Source: JALHST01 sp038316335 (GTDB lineage: Bacteria; Bacteroidota; Bacteroidia; Flavobacteriales; Flavobacteriaceae). From it: a DNA stretch of 64,000 nucleotides. Under the pieces are notes generated by a model. That model worked only from the letters and a program-made list of their open reading frames with translations. It did no database searches and was not told where the DNA came from. Positions within the stretch are counted from its first letter, which is position 1. The number at the start of each line of letters is the position of its first letter. Where the stretch lies: assembly GCA_038316335.1 (NCBI GenBank), contig JBBQAM010000002.1:62001-126000 (forward strand). The letters run 5' to 3'. The position numbers and the translations under genes were made by a program. Of this stretch, positions 34,010-42,437 are shown one piece after another.

Positions 34010-34774
34010 ATGGCTACATATAAAAAGCGGGGATCTAAACCAAAAAACAAGGAAGAAGAAAAAAAATTGGATGTGCATGAAAGTACTACCGCAGAGGTAT
34101 TCAGCACCTTGGATCAAAGTGCTTCCCGAACTGAAGAATGGGTTGCGAAAAACCAAAACTATATTTTGGGAATTATAGGGGTGATAGCCGTCGGAGTGCT
34201 TGGTTATTTGGCCTATAACCAATTTGTGCAAAAGCCAAAGGAAGCAGAAGCGACCAATGAGCTACTTTACCCACAACGTTATTTTGAGCAGGCTTTGAAT
34301 AGCACTACCGCGAAGGATTCGCTTTTTATGATTGCCCTGGATGGCGCCGATGGGAAGTATGGTTTTTTGGATATTATCAATGAATATCCTGGGACAAAGG
34401 CTTCCAATTTAGCCAATTATTCCGCTGGCATGTCATACTTGAACATGCAAAAATACCAAGAAGCTATTGACCATCTTGAAGATTTTTCTTCTGATGATGC
34501 CATACTTGGACCCTTGGCCAAAGGAGGTATCGCCGATGCTTTTATGCAATTGGGCCAGCCAGAAGATGCCCTGGGCTATTATGAACAAGCTCTCAGTTTG
34601 AGTCAGAATCAATATACTACCCCTAAATTCTTATACAAGGCCGGTTTGACGGCGCTTGAATTAAAACAGAAGGAAAAAGCCCTTCAATATTTTCAACGTA
34701 TTAAAGACGACTATTCTACTTCCGATGAAGCGAAATCAATCGATGCATTTATCGGAATGGCCCAAAGTCGGTAG
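34010..34774 (+). CDS. Membrane-anchored TPR protein (YfgM-like)
   Basis: A 254-aa protein with one transmembrane helix (about residues 44-66, YILGIIGVIAVGVLGYLAY) preceded by a charged N-terminus, and a C-terminal TPR array (ASNLANYSAGMSYLNMQKYQEAIDHLEDF, GIADAFMQLGQPEDALGYYEQALSL, LYKAGLTALELKQKEKALQYFQRI). I prefer the ATG at 34010 to the TTG at 34004. The topology resembles YfgM, a periplasmic chaperone partner of the secretion translocon. First of a plus-strand run, with ribH starting 2 bp after its stop. Confidence 0.85.
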   Translation: MATYKKRGSKPKNKEEEKKLDVHESTTAEVFSTLDQSASRTEEWVAKNQNYILGIIGVIAVGVLGYLAYNQFVQKPKEAEATNELLYPQRYFEQALNSTTAKDSLFMIALDGADGKYGFLDIINEYPGTKASNLANYSAGMSYLNMQKYQEAIDHLEDFSSDDAILGPLAKGGIADAFMQLGQPEDALGYYEQALSLSQNQYTTPKFLYKAGLTALELKQKEKALQYFQRIKDDYSTSDEAKSIDAFIGMAQSR

Positions 34775-34776
34775 TA

Positions 34777-35259
34777 ATGGCCACGAGTACTAAAAACTTA
34801 TCGGCGTATAACAAAGACACAATCCCGAATGCGGACACGCTTCGATTTGGTGTAGTGGTTTCTGAATGGAACTCCACCATTACCGAAGCGCTTTTCCAAG
34901 GTGCCTTTGAAGCCCTAGTCGATTGCGGTGCTCAAAAAAGAAATATTTTTCGCTGGAATGTCCCTGGGAGTTTTGAACTTCCGTTTGCCTGCAAAAAAAT
35001 GATAATGACCCAAAAGGTCGATGCCGTAATAGCCATAGGAAGTGTTATACAAGGAGAAACGAAGCATTTTGATTTTGTATGTAATGCGACGGCACAAGGT
35101 ATAATGGATCTTAACCTGCAGATGAAAGTACCTGTAATTTTTTGCGTGCTTACCGATAATACGCTTCAGCAGGCAACCGACCGAAGTGGCGGTAAACATG
35201 GCAATAAAGGTACCGAAGCGGCCATTGCCGCGATAAAAATGGCTGTACTAGGTAATTGA
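34777..35259 (+). CDS. ribH: 6,7-dimethyl-8-ribityllumazine synthase
   Basis: This enzyme condenses 5-amino-6-ribitylaminouracil with 3,4-dihydroxybutanone phosphate, the penultimate step of riboflavin synthesis. At 160 aa it has the normal length. Substrate-site motifs: VVVSEWNSTIT near residue 26, VPGSFELPF near 62, GSVIQGETKHFDFV with catalytic His98, and FCVLTDNTLQQATDRSGGKHGNKG near residue 115-140. It is directly downstream of the TPR gene (2 bp). Other rib genes are not in the window. Confidence 0.97.
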   Translation: MATSTKNLSAYNKDTIPNADTLRFGVVVSEWNSTITEALFQGAFEALVDCGAQKRNIFRWNVPGSFELPFACKKMIMTQKVDAVIAIGSVIQGETKHFDFVCNATAQGIMDLNLQMKVPVIFCVLTDNTLQQATDRSGGKHGNKGTEAAIAAIKMAVLGN

Positions 35260-35440
35260 TAGAACTATAGCTCATTTAGCATTGGGTCGCTGGCCAAGGT
35301 TCCAACGAATCCCTAAGTCCTTTTTCCTATTTTGATTTTCTAAGTGTGCGGTCGAATCCTGACGTCCGCTTACAAGCTGCACTTAGAAGGATGTTAACAA
35401 ATTTTCACAAAGCTTATACGGCATATTTTTTGAATTTAAG

Positions 35441-35448
35441 TAACTTTG
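35441..35448 (+). promoter_or_regulatory. -7 box (TAACTTTG) 5 nt before the ATG at 35454
   Basis: TAACTTTG-gctta-ATG. It matches TAnnTTTG and has the same 5-nt spacing to the start codon as the nrnA and DUF3810 genes. It would drive the small-gene-mutL-rhomboid run with a leaderless mRNA. Confidence 0.5.
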
Positions 35449-35453
35449 GCTTA

Positions 35454-35753
35454 ATGGGTATTTTACAAAAATTTACGCGTTTTAATAAGAACAAAAAATT
35501 CGATTATGCTCCACGGTACTATGAAAATAAGGGAGAAGGAAGTCCTTATAAGTTTGAGCATAAATTCGATAAGTATCGAAGTACCGTAGATGCCCCTAGA
35601 GGTCTCAAAGGCAAGTTTCAAAATGCCATGGGCGACCTAAAAAAAAGGGGGGATCGTAATTTGAAAATACGCATGTTGATAATTCTGACCCTTCTAATCC
35701 TCGTTTTTTTATATATCATAGATTTCGATCTTTCTATCTTCTACCAAAAATAA
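35454..35753 (+). CDS. Small single-pass membrane protein
   Basis: A 99-aa protein. I choose the ATG at 35454 (MGILQKFTRFNKNKKFDYAP) because the upstream extension to 35346 looks like leader sequence and the start sits 5 nt after a -7 box. The N-terminal two-thirds is very basic and Tyr/Phe-rich (RYYENKGEGSPYKFEHKFDKYR), and a transmembrane helix covers about residues 73-93 (MLIILTLLILVFLYIIDF). Homologues beside ribH have been labelled riboflavin synthase subunit beta, probably only because of the neighbour; nothing in the sequence supports that. The stop overlaps the mutL start (TAATG). Confidence 0.72.
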   Translation: MGILQKFTRFNKNKKFDYAPRYYENKGEGSPYKFEHKFDKYRSTVDAPRGLKGKFQNAMGDLKKRGDRNLKIRMLIILTLLILVFLYIIDFDLSIFYQK

Positions 35754-37603
35754 TGGCAGACATCATTAAACTTTTGCCTGATCATGTTGCAAATCAGATT
35801 GCAGCGGGCGAGGTGGTTCAACGACCTGCCTCCGTGGTCAAGGAATTGCTTGAAAATGCCATAGATGCTCAGAGTACTGCGATAAAACTACTCATAAAGG
35901 ATGGTGGTAAAAGTTTGATACAGGTAATTGACGATGGCATAGGTATGAGTGAAACCGACGCAAGATTAAGTTTTGAGCGCCATGCCACTTCAAAGATACA
36001 AAGGGCCGAAGACCTATTTAAACTCAATACCAAAGGTTTTCGTGGTGAGGCCCTTGCCTCAATTGCTGCAATCGCCCATGTTGAGATGCAAACCAAACCG
36101 GGTGATCGGGATATCGGGACCCATATCAAAATAGAGGGCAGTAAGCTCATCTTCCAAGAGGTGATCGTTACAGCTAAAGGGACTTCGATTGCCGTAAAAA
36201 ATCTATTTTTCAATATACCTGCACGAAGAAATTTTCTAAAATCGAACCATGTAGAATTAAGACATATTATCGATGAATTTCATAGGGTGGTATTAGCACA
36301 CCCATCCATTGCCTTTCATTTTTATAACAACGGGAGTGAATTGTTCCATTTAACGGGCGCAAATTATAGACAACGGGTCGTTCATGTTTTTGGGGCAAAG
36401 ACCAATCAAAAGCTGGTTCCCGTGAATGAACAGACACCCCTGGTAAAAATATCGGGATTTATCACCAAACCAGAATTTGCCAAAAAGAGTAGGGGGGAAC
36501 AATTTTTCTTTGTTAATGATCGATTTATCAAAAGTCCGTATTTACATCACGCGGTCGTTTCGGCCTTTGAGGGATTACTTCGCTCCGATGTTTATCCTGG
36601 CTATTTTCTTTATTTGGAGGTAGACCCGGCATCAATCGATATTAACATACACCCGACGAAAACCGAAGTGAAATTTGACGATGAACATTCCTTATATGCC
36701 ATAATACGCTCGACCATTAAGCACAGCCTGGGTCAATTTAGTGTAACTCCGGTACTTGACTTTGAACATGATCAAAACTTGGAAACGCCCTATGACTATA
36801 AAGATAAGTACGCGATAATGCCCAATGTATCGGTCGATAGGGGCTTTAATCCTTTCAAACAGGAGAAGGTGTCTACAGGGCATGGTGCCTATTCCCGAAA
36901 AGAGGTTCCCGCAAATTGGGAGGCATTATATACCGGAGTCGGATCTCATTTCAATGCAGAAGACGGTGTAGGTGGTGAACGCTATGAGTCTGACGTTATC
37001 ACAGGTTCTATTTTCGAAGGGCAAACGAATGATATCGAATCGGGTATAACTACCTTTCAGTTGCGTAGGAAATATATCGTTACCACTATAAAATCGGGCA
37101 TGGTGGTCATTGATCAGAGCAGGGCGCACCAGCGGGTCTTATATGAAAAATTGTTAAGAAATGGCACTGTTAAGGATACTGTAAGCCAACAATTATTATT
37201 TCCTTTGTCACTTACGTTCTCGAAATCTGATATAGAGCTTTTACAAGAGATTATGGACAGTCTTGAAAGTATGGGATTTGCATTTGGGCCGATACTTGAT
37301 GAAACTATCCAAGTGATGGGCGTGCCTGTTTTAATGGCTGAGAGTGAAGTCGGGATGGTGTTGGATCAATTGCTTTCAGACTATCAAATGGAGATTGAAG
37401 GGAATAGTTTTTCACAAACAGATAGGATATCAAAAACCCTTTCTAAAATGTTAGCCGTGAAGACCGGCGAAGTTTTAGACGGATTATCACAAGTAGCCCT
37501 CGTAAATGATTTGTTTGCTTGCAAGGAATCAAGGGTGAGTCCGTTCAACAAACCAATATACATTACCATCAATGAAAACGACATTGATAAAAAATTTATT
37601 TAG
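35753..37603 (+). CDS. mutL: DNA mismatch repair protein MutL
   Basis: A 616-aa GHKL ATPase that links MutS mismatch recognition to strand removal. The N-terminal ATPase motifs are intact: VANQIAAGEVVQRPASVVKELLENAIDA, DDGIGM, and THKGFRGEAL-type KGFRGEALASIAAIA. The C-terminal dimerisation domain begins near residue 425. At residues 454-465, where endonuclease-active MutL has DQHA(X)2E(X)4E, this protein reads DQSRAHQRVLYE, so the His and first Glu are replaced. Translation is coupled to the small upstream gene (TAATG). The next gene, a rhomboid, follows directly after the stop. Confidence 0.96.
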   Translation: MADIIKLLPDHVANQIAAGEVVQRPASVVKELLENAIDAQSTAIKLLIKDGGKSLIQVIDDGIGMSETDARLSFERHATSKIQRAEDLFKLNTKGFRGEALASIAAIAHVEMQTKPGDRDIGTHIKIEGSKLIFQEVIVTAKGTSIAVKNLFFNIPARRNFLKSNHVELRHIIDEFHRVVLAHPSIAFHFYNNGSELFHLTGANYRQRVVHVFGAKTNQKLVPVNEQTPLVKISGFITKPEFAKKSRGEQFFFVNDRFIKSPYLHHAVVSAFEGLLRSDVYPGYFLYLEVDPASIDINIHPTKTEVKFDDEHSLYAIIRSTIKHSLGQFSVTPVLDFEHDQNLETPYDYKDKYAIMPNVSVDRGFNPFKQEKVSTGHGAYSRKEVPANWEALYTGVGSHFNAEDGVGGERYESDVITGSIFEGQTNDIESGITTFQLRRKYIVTTIKSGMVVIDQSRAHQRVLYEKLLRNGTVKDTVSQQLLFPLSLTFSKSDIELLQEIMDSLESMGFAFGPILDETIQVMGVPVLMAESEVGMVLDQLLSDYQMEIEGNSFSQTDRISKTLSKMLAVKTGEVLDGLSQVALVNDLFACKESRVSPFNKPIYITINENDIDKKFI

Positions 37604-38347
37604 ATGATGAGGATTACCGAAGCAGTCAAGCATTTATTGATAATAAATGGTTTGTTTTTTATAGCCACCTTGATGTACGAACCACAAATGATGGCATGGT
37701 TTGCCCTTTATTTTCCTAAAAATGGGAATTTCAGGATTTGGCAAATCGTTACCCATATGTTTATGCATGGTGGCTTTATGCATATTGCGTTCAACATGTT
37801 CGCTTTATGGATGTTTGGATCACCTGTTGAAGAAAGTCTGGGAAAGAATCGATTCCTATTCTTATACTTTTCGGCTGGTTTGGGAGCCGTACTTTTTCAA
37901 CTTGGTTTTTATTACTTTAATTATTTACCAGGATTTACTGATTTGATTGATTCAGGATTGAGCCCTGCCCAGATTACCCAGATGCTGACATCGAACCAGG
38001 CGATCGGTGGTTTGGACGGTTCACAACTTGCGCATTTGAAAGAGATATTTCCGATTTACAATGCTTCAATGGTCGGAGCATCAGGATGTATCATGGGCGT
38101 CTTGGCTGCCTTTGGGATGATGAACCCAGAGGCTCGTCTTATGCTGATATTTTTACCGATACCCATCAAGGCTAAATACTTTATACCCGGGATTATTTTA
38201 CTCGATGTAATTTCGGCTATTTCGGGGCAATCATTCTTCAGTCCTGGGAATACCGCTTATATGGCCCACGTTGGCGGAGCTTTTATAGGATTTATCATTA
38301 TGTGGTATTGGAAAAGAAATAGTTATAATAATAGACGTTGGAATTAA
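37604..38347 (+). CDS. Rhomboid-family intramembrane serine protease (first of two)
   Basis: A 247-aa six-helix rhomboid. Catalytic Ser160 is in the GASG motif of SMVGASGCIMG, and His222 is in YMAHVGGAFIGF. The L1-loop region HMFMHGGFMHIAFNMFALW is typical. The insert FNYLPGFTDLIDSGLSPAQITQMLTSNQ between helices 2-3 and 4 is longer than in GlpG. Immediately follows mutL, and its stop overlaps the start of the second rhomboid gene (TAATG). Confidence 0.92.
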   Translation: MMRITEAVKHLLIINGLFFIATLMYEPQMMAWFALYFPKNGNFRIWQIVTHMFMHGGFMHIAFNMFALWMFGSPVEESLGKNRFLFLYFSAGLGAVLFQLGFYYFNYLPGFTDLIDSGLSPAQITQMLTSNQAIGGLDGSQLAHLKEIFPIYNASMVGASGCIMGVLAAFGMMNPEARLMLIFLPIPIKAKYFIPGIILLDVISAISGQSFFSPGNTAYMAHVGGAFIGFIIMWYWKRNSYNNRRWN

Positions 38348-39222
38348 TGTCGAATAGCAGTCTAAAATATCAATTTGCACGCTTGAGCATCTCCGAGAAG
38401 CTCATTGCTGTCAATGTTGGTATATTTATCTTGAATGCCTTGGTGCCTTTTCTTTTTGGGTGGCCAAAATTTATTTTTGATCAATGGTTTCAGCTGCCGA
38501 AGAACTTTGCAGAATTCATAGGACAGCCTTGGTCTTTGGTTACCTATTCTTTTTTTCATGGGAGCCTAGGGCATATTTTTTGGAATATGGTGTTGCTGTA
38601 TTTTGCGGGTCGTATATTTTTGAATCTCTTTGGAAATAGACGATTTATCAATGTATATTTTCTTGGGGTACTATTAGGAGGCCTCGTTTTTTTGTTGAGC
38701 TATAATATATTTCCGGCACTTTTGGCATCAAATACGGCGTTGATCGGAGCCTCTGCCGGCGTGACTGCAATCCTTATTTTTGTCTGTACTTATATGCCCG
38801 CTCAAGAAGTGAGGGTGATCTTCTTCAATGTTAAACTATGGCAAGTGGGTGTCTTTGTCGTTCTTGTCGACCTAATTCAAATTCCGTATGGGTCAAATGC
38901 CGGCGGCCATTTAGCCCACCTAGGCGGCGCATTTTTGGGATATTTTTATGCAAGGCAGCTAGTCAAGGGGAGGGATATTGGCGCGGGCTTTTCAAAATTC
39001 TTGGATAGTATCGGTAATTTATTTAAACGCAAGGAGAAAAAATCGCCGATGAAAACAGTGTATCGAAAGACCAAGGTGGCCACCAAACCGAAAGTTAATT
39101 ATGAAAAGGAAGCCCACCAACGTAAGATCGATACCATATTGGATAAAATCAGCAAATCAGGTTATGAAAGCCTGACCAAGGCCGAAAAAGACTTTTTATT
39201 TAAGGCCGGCAAAGAAGATTGA
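38347..39222 (+). CDS. Rhomboid-family intramembrane serine protease with cytoplasmic tail (second of two)
   Basis: A 291-aa rhomboid. Start at 38347 (MSNSSLKYQF), overlapping the previous stop. Catalytic Ser136 is in GASAGVTAI and His191 in GGHLAHLGGAFLGY; SFFHGSLGHIFWNMVLLYFAGR forms the L1-helix-2 region. After the last helix there is a basic C-terminal extension of about 75 residues, ending in a helical stretch ILDKISKSGYESLTKAEKDFLFKAG that recurs in many Bacteroidota rhomboids and could bind partners. Tandem arrangement and overlap with the first rhomboid suggest the two work on related substrates. Confidence 0.92.
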   Translation: MSNSSLKYQFARLSISEKLIAVNVGIFILNALVPFLFGWPKFIFDQWFQLPKNFAEFIGQPWSLVTYSFFHGSLGHIFWNMVLLYFAGRIFLNLFGNRRFINVYFLGVLLGGLVFLLSYNIFPALLASNTALIGASAGVTAILIFVCTYMPAQEVRVIFFNVKLWQVGVFVVLVDLIQIPYGSNAGGHLAHLGGAFLGYFYARQLVKGRDIGAGFSKFLDSIGNLFKRKEKKSPMKTVYRKTKVATKPKVNYEKEAHQRKIDTILDKISKSGYESLTKAEKDFLFKAGKED

Positions 39223-39226
39223 GAAA

Positions 39227-40246
39227 ATGAGGGGATTGCCTTTGATTGATAAGATAGTTTTTTCAGGTAATATCCTTTCTGCTATTCTGTTGTTTTTGGC
39301 CACTTTGGTGACCTATGTCTCGGTAGCCTACCTTCCCTATTTATTTCTTCTAAGTTTGGCCGCTCCTTTTTTGGTAGCCGTGAACGTAATATTTTGTCTG
39401 TATTGGTTGTTGCGAAGCACAAAATATTTTTGGCTTTCCTTTCTTGTGCTGTTTATCGGCTATTTTGTTCAAGATTCATTTATACGGATTTTTGATTCGA
39501 ATTCTGAAATTTCATCGAAGGATTTTCGTATTATGACTTTTAATACATTGTCTTTCAGTGGTTTTGATGACTACAATCCTGAAATCGGACAAGAGATCAT
39601 TGCGTTTATCGCCGCGCAAGATCCTGATATCATTTGCTTTCAAGAATTTGATTATACCCATACCTACGATGAAAGCTTTAAGCAATATCCTTATAATTTT
39701 GTGAACTATGGGAGGGATCCCGAGCTAGGTTCAGCGCAGGCCATTTATTCGAAATACCCTATAATTAATAAAGGCGCCTTCGATTTTGTAGACAGTTCGA
39801 ACAATGCCATTTTTGCAGACTTGGTCATAGGGAAAGATACCGTGCGATTGTATAATGCGCATTTAGAATCATTAAAGGTTCGTGCCGGTAATTTTAAAAG
39901 GGAACAACCCCAAAGATTATTAAAAAGATTGGGCGATTCATTTGTAAAACAACAAGAACAGGCCGACTTGATACGGAGACATGCAGATCAATCCAAGCTT
40001 AAAAAAATCATATGTGCTGATTTGAACAATACCCAATTTTCAAATGTCTATAGGGTGTTAAAAGGTGATTTACAAGATTCGTTCGAGAAAAAAGGTTTTG
40101 GTTATGGAAGAACCTATGATTTTAAATTTTTACCGTTGCGTATCGATTATATCTTTGTCGACCCCTCTATTGAAATTAGGGCCCACAAGAACTTTGATGT
40201 GCGCCTTTCGGATCATTTTCCCGTGATGGCTTCGATACGATTGTAG
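39227..40246 (+). CDS. Membrane-anchored endonuclease/exonuclease/phosphatase-family protein (first of two)
   Basis: A 339-aa protein with two or three N-terminal transmembrane helices (about residues 8-85) followed by an EEP (DNase I-like) domain. Metal and catalytic motifs are RIMTFNTLSF (Asn), DPDIICFQEFDYT (Glu), LYNAHLES (His), CADLNNTQFSNVY (Asp/Asn) and the C-terminal RLSDHFPVMASI (Asp-His). Such anchored EEP proteins are thought to hydrolyse phosphodiesters of envelope lipids or nucleic acids; the substrate is unknown. It begins 4 bp after the second rhomboid and is followed by a close paralogue. Confidence 0.88.
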   Translation: MRGLPLIDKIVFSGNILSAILLFLATLVTYVSVAYLPYLFLLSLAAPFLVAVNVIFCLYWLLRSTKYFWLSFLVLFIGYFVQDSFIRIFDSNSEISSKDFRIMTFNTLSFSGFDDYNPEIGQEIIAFIAAQDPDIICFQEFDYTHTYDESFKQYPYNFVNYGRDPELGSAQAIYSKYPIINKGAFDFVDSSNNAIFADLVIGKDTVRLYNAHLESLKVRAGNFKREQPQRLLKRLGDSFVKQQEQADLIRRHADQSKLKKIICADLNNTQFSNVYRVLKGDLQDSFEKKGFGYGRTYDFKFLPLRIDYIFVDPSIEIRAHKNFDVRLSDHFPVMASIRL

Positions 40247-40421
40247 GTTTAAAAACGTTAATAGCATAATGATTAAAGACCAAATCAAATTAGGGGTTGT
40301 TTTAGCCCAAATTTGATTGAAAACGCTCATTAATTCGAAAAAGGGCCTGCGAATCAAAATGGAGGATGGTGCCGTTTTTCTAGATTCATTCGTAGTCCAG
40401 GCCTTTTTATATAGTAAAACA

Positions 40422-41444
40422 ATGAAAGGATTATCAAGGTTCAATAAGTTTGTATTTATTAGCAATTTAGCAGTCGCTCTATTACTTTTCATCGCTTCCG
40501 TAACTTCTGTTGTAGCTATAGAAAAAGTACCCTTCGTGTTTTTTTTGAATCTGACGGTCCCTTTTTTAGTGATTCTGAACCTTATTTTTTGTGCCTATTG
40601 GGCAATTCAACGGAAATGGCAATTTTCAGTTTCGTTTACTATTCTTATGCTCGGCTATTTTCTGCTTGGAACCTTTTATGAATTCAGGGCGCCGAATACC
40701 AAAATGAGTGCCGATGAACTCAAGGTCATGACCTTTAATGTGCGTGGTTTCAATAGAACCGGGCAGCTTAAAAAGCCGCATGTTTTTGAGGATATCTTAC
40801 AATTAATCAACCATGAAGATCCAGATATCATCTGTTTTCAGGAATTCGGATATTTTGCAAGAAAAAAGTTAGACCACTATCCCTATAGAAATTTAAAATA
40901 CCACGAGGATAAGTCTTTAATGGGTATCTTTTCAAAATACCCGATTATCGACTCGGGGTATCTAGACTTTAAAAAGAGCGCCAATGACGCCGAATTCGCT
41001 GATATTTTATATAAAGGAGACACCCTACGTATTTATAATATTCATTTAGAGTCGCTACGATTACCGCACCATGCCATGCAAATTTCCGATGAGTTATCAG
41101 AGGGTCTATATGCTCGGTTGTCCCGTTCATTTGAATTGCAGCGAGGACAGGCCAATCAGTTTAGGGAACACAAGAGCAAATCTTCACTTCGGACCCTTGT
41201 TTGTGGGGATTTTAATAACACGCAATTTTCGAACGTATACCAAGTAATCAAAGGCGATATGCAGGACAGTTTTATGGAAAAGGGGAGTGGTTTTGGGAGA
41301 ACGTACCAATTTTTGCGTTTCCCTTTGCGTATTGACTTCATTTTGGCCGACAGTTCGTTTGAGATAATGTCACATAAAAATTTCAATGAACGGCTTTCGG
41401 ATCATTATCCCGTAATGGCTTCCTTCAAATTAAAGGCCGATTAA
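40422..41444 (+). CDS. Membrane-anchored endonuclease/exonuclease/phosphatase-family protein (second of two)
   Basis: A 340-aa paralogue of the preceding gene. Aligning the N-termini (MKGLSRFNKFVFISNLAVALLL with MRGLPLIDKIVFSGNILSAILL) fixes the start at 40422 rather than the upstream TTG at 40317. EEP motifs: KVMTFNVRGF, DPDIICFQEFGYF, IYNIHLESL, CGDFNNTQFSNVYQVIKGD and RLSDHYPVMASF. Length and domain order equal those of the first copy, indicating tandem duplication followed by divergence. Its 3' end overlaps the end of the convergent DUF6122 gene by 15 bp. Confidence 0.88.
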   Translation: MKGLSRFNKFVFISNLAVALLLFIASVTSVVAIEKVPFVFFLNLTVPFLVILNLIFCAYWAIQRKWQFSVSFTILMLGYFLLGTFYEFRAPNTKMSADELKVMTFNVRGFNRTGQLKKPHVFEDILQLINHEDPDIICFQEFGYFARKKLDHYPYRNLKYHEDKSLMGIFSKYPIIDSGYLDFKKSANDAEFADILYKGDTLRIYNIHLESLRLPHHAMQISDELSEGLYARLSRSFELQRGQANQFREHKSKSSLRTLVCGDFNNTQFSNVYQVIKGDMQDSFMEKGSGFGRTYQFLRFPLRIDFILADSSFEIMSHKNFNERLSDHYPVMASFKLKAD

Positions 41445-41744
41445 GTAACAGTCAACACAATCTGCAAAAATGTGGATCAGAAGCGCGATTCCGAAAAGCC
41501 TTGTTTTTGGAAAGTAGCAAAGTATAAAATAACCGGCTATGGCCCAATAAGAATGTAAAGGATGATAATTTATACTGCATCTCTGGGAGTCGAAAATGGG
41601 GTCTGCAAACAGGTGATCTACATCAATTAGAATTCCTGATAGTAAAATTAGGGCCGCCTTTATACGATGTTCCTTATAAAATAGCAATCCGATGGCCACT
41701 GGAATCAAAAAATGAATGCCGTAATGGAGTAGGGGCCTAAGCAT
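41430..41744 (-). CDS. DUF6122 small membrane protein
   Basis: A 104-aa hydrophobic protein. I place the start at 41744 (MLRPLLHYGIHFLIPVAIG), the family's usual N-terminus; the open frame to 41819 lies inside wbqC. Conserved features are the HYGIHFLIP start, GILIDVDHLFADPIFDSQRCSINYHPLHSYWAIAGYF with several His and Asp residues that could bind metal, and three to four hydrophobic segments. Function unknown. It overlaps the wbqC stop by 8 bp on the same strand, so the two are probably co-expressed. Confidence 0.8.
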   Translation of the reverse strand: MLRPLLHYGIHFLIPVAIGLLFYKEHRIKAALILLSGILIDVDHLFADPIFDSQRCSINYHPLHSYWAIAGYFILCYFPKTRLFGIALLIHIFADCVDCYLIGL

Positions 41745-42369
41745 TAAATAATTCCAAATTTCGATTTTGCAGGTAGAACAACGCATTGGTGCCTTCGTTA
41801 AAAAGAAGGTCGAGCGCACTCACATTGGGAATAAACCCATGACGATCCCCAAAAACCTGCACATAGGTTTCTTGATCAAATTCAACCGTTTGCTTGGCCA
41901 TTACAAGGAATCTGTAATCCTTATCAAATTGGGTCTCCAATTGGTAATTTTTCGTTTTCTGTGTTGGCATTTCCCACGGAAGGCAATTACATAAGAATTC
42001 AATCGATGCAAGATTGAAATCCAATAAAAAATCAAAATGCTTTTCGAACAAGTATGACAAATCGTCTTCAAAGTATTCAAAATAAGGAGATGAGCGATAC
42101 GCTGTCTGTAAGGTTCTCCAGTGTTGTCGCTGCCAATGATACGCATTGTCTACACGAACATCGCAATATTTTTGACGGCCTTGTTTGCCTCCTACGTGTT
42201 GCACGGGTATGGTCAATTTATGACGGCCCGTATCAGTACAAATATGGCAGCGATTGCGAAAAGTCTGTTTTTGGTAATTGTCCTGTACTTCCCAACAGAC
42301 TTCGTTTTGAACGACACAGGCCAGGGTCGCAATATTGGGAAAGTAGGTAGGGTGTAGGAGTACGGTCAC
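41737..42369 (-). CDS. WbqC family protein
   Basis: A 210-aa member of the WbqC-like family, named after an O-antigen cluster gene. The N-terminus LLHPTYFPNIATLACVVQ and the motif NRCHICTDTGRHKLTIPV are typical; the C-terminus ends QVFGDRHGFIPNVSALDLLFNEGTNALFYL. The fold and reaction are not established; a sugar-modifying role is only suggested by the name gene. It lies 68 bp downstream of lepB and overlaps the DUF6122 gene. Confidence 0.88.
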   Translation of the reverse strand: MTVLLHPTYFPNIATLACVVQNEVCWEVQDNYQKQTFRNRCHICTDTGRHKLTIPVQHVGGKQGRQKYCDVRVDNAYHWQRQHWRTLQTAYRSSPYFEYFEDDLSYLFEKHFDFLLDFNLASIEFLCNCLPWEMPTQKTKNYQLETQFDKDYRFLVMAKQTVEFDQETYVQVFGDRHGFIPNVSALDLLFNEGTNALFYLQNRNLELFNA

Positions 42370-42437
42370 CGTTTTTCTCTACGATTTTTGGTATTGATAT
42401 ACGTTAAAACTAAAACCCAAACCTTCGTCATTCGTAT

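Noticed and set aside
33886..34107. N-terminal extension of recF
   Set aside because: The extension lacks RecF features and overlaps the start of the divergent TPR gene; the canonical MFLNKLSLINYKNF start is at 33885.
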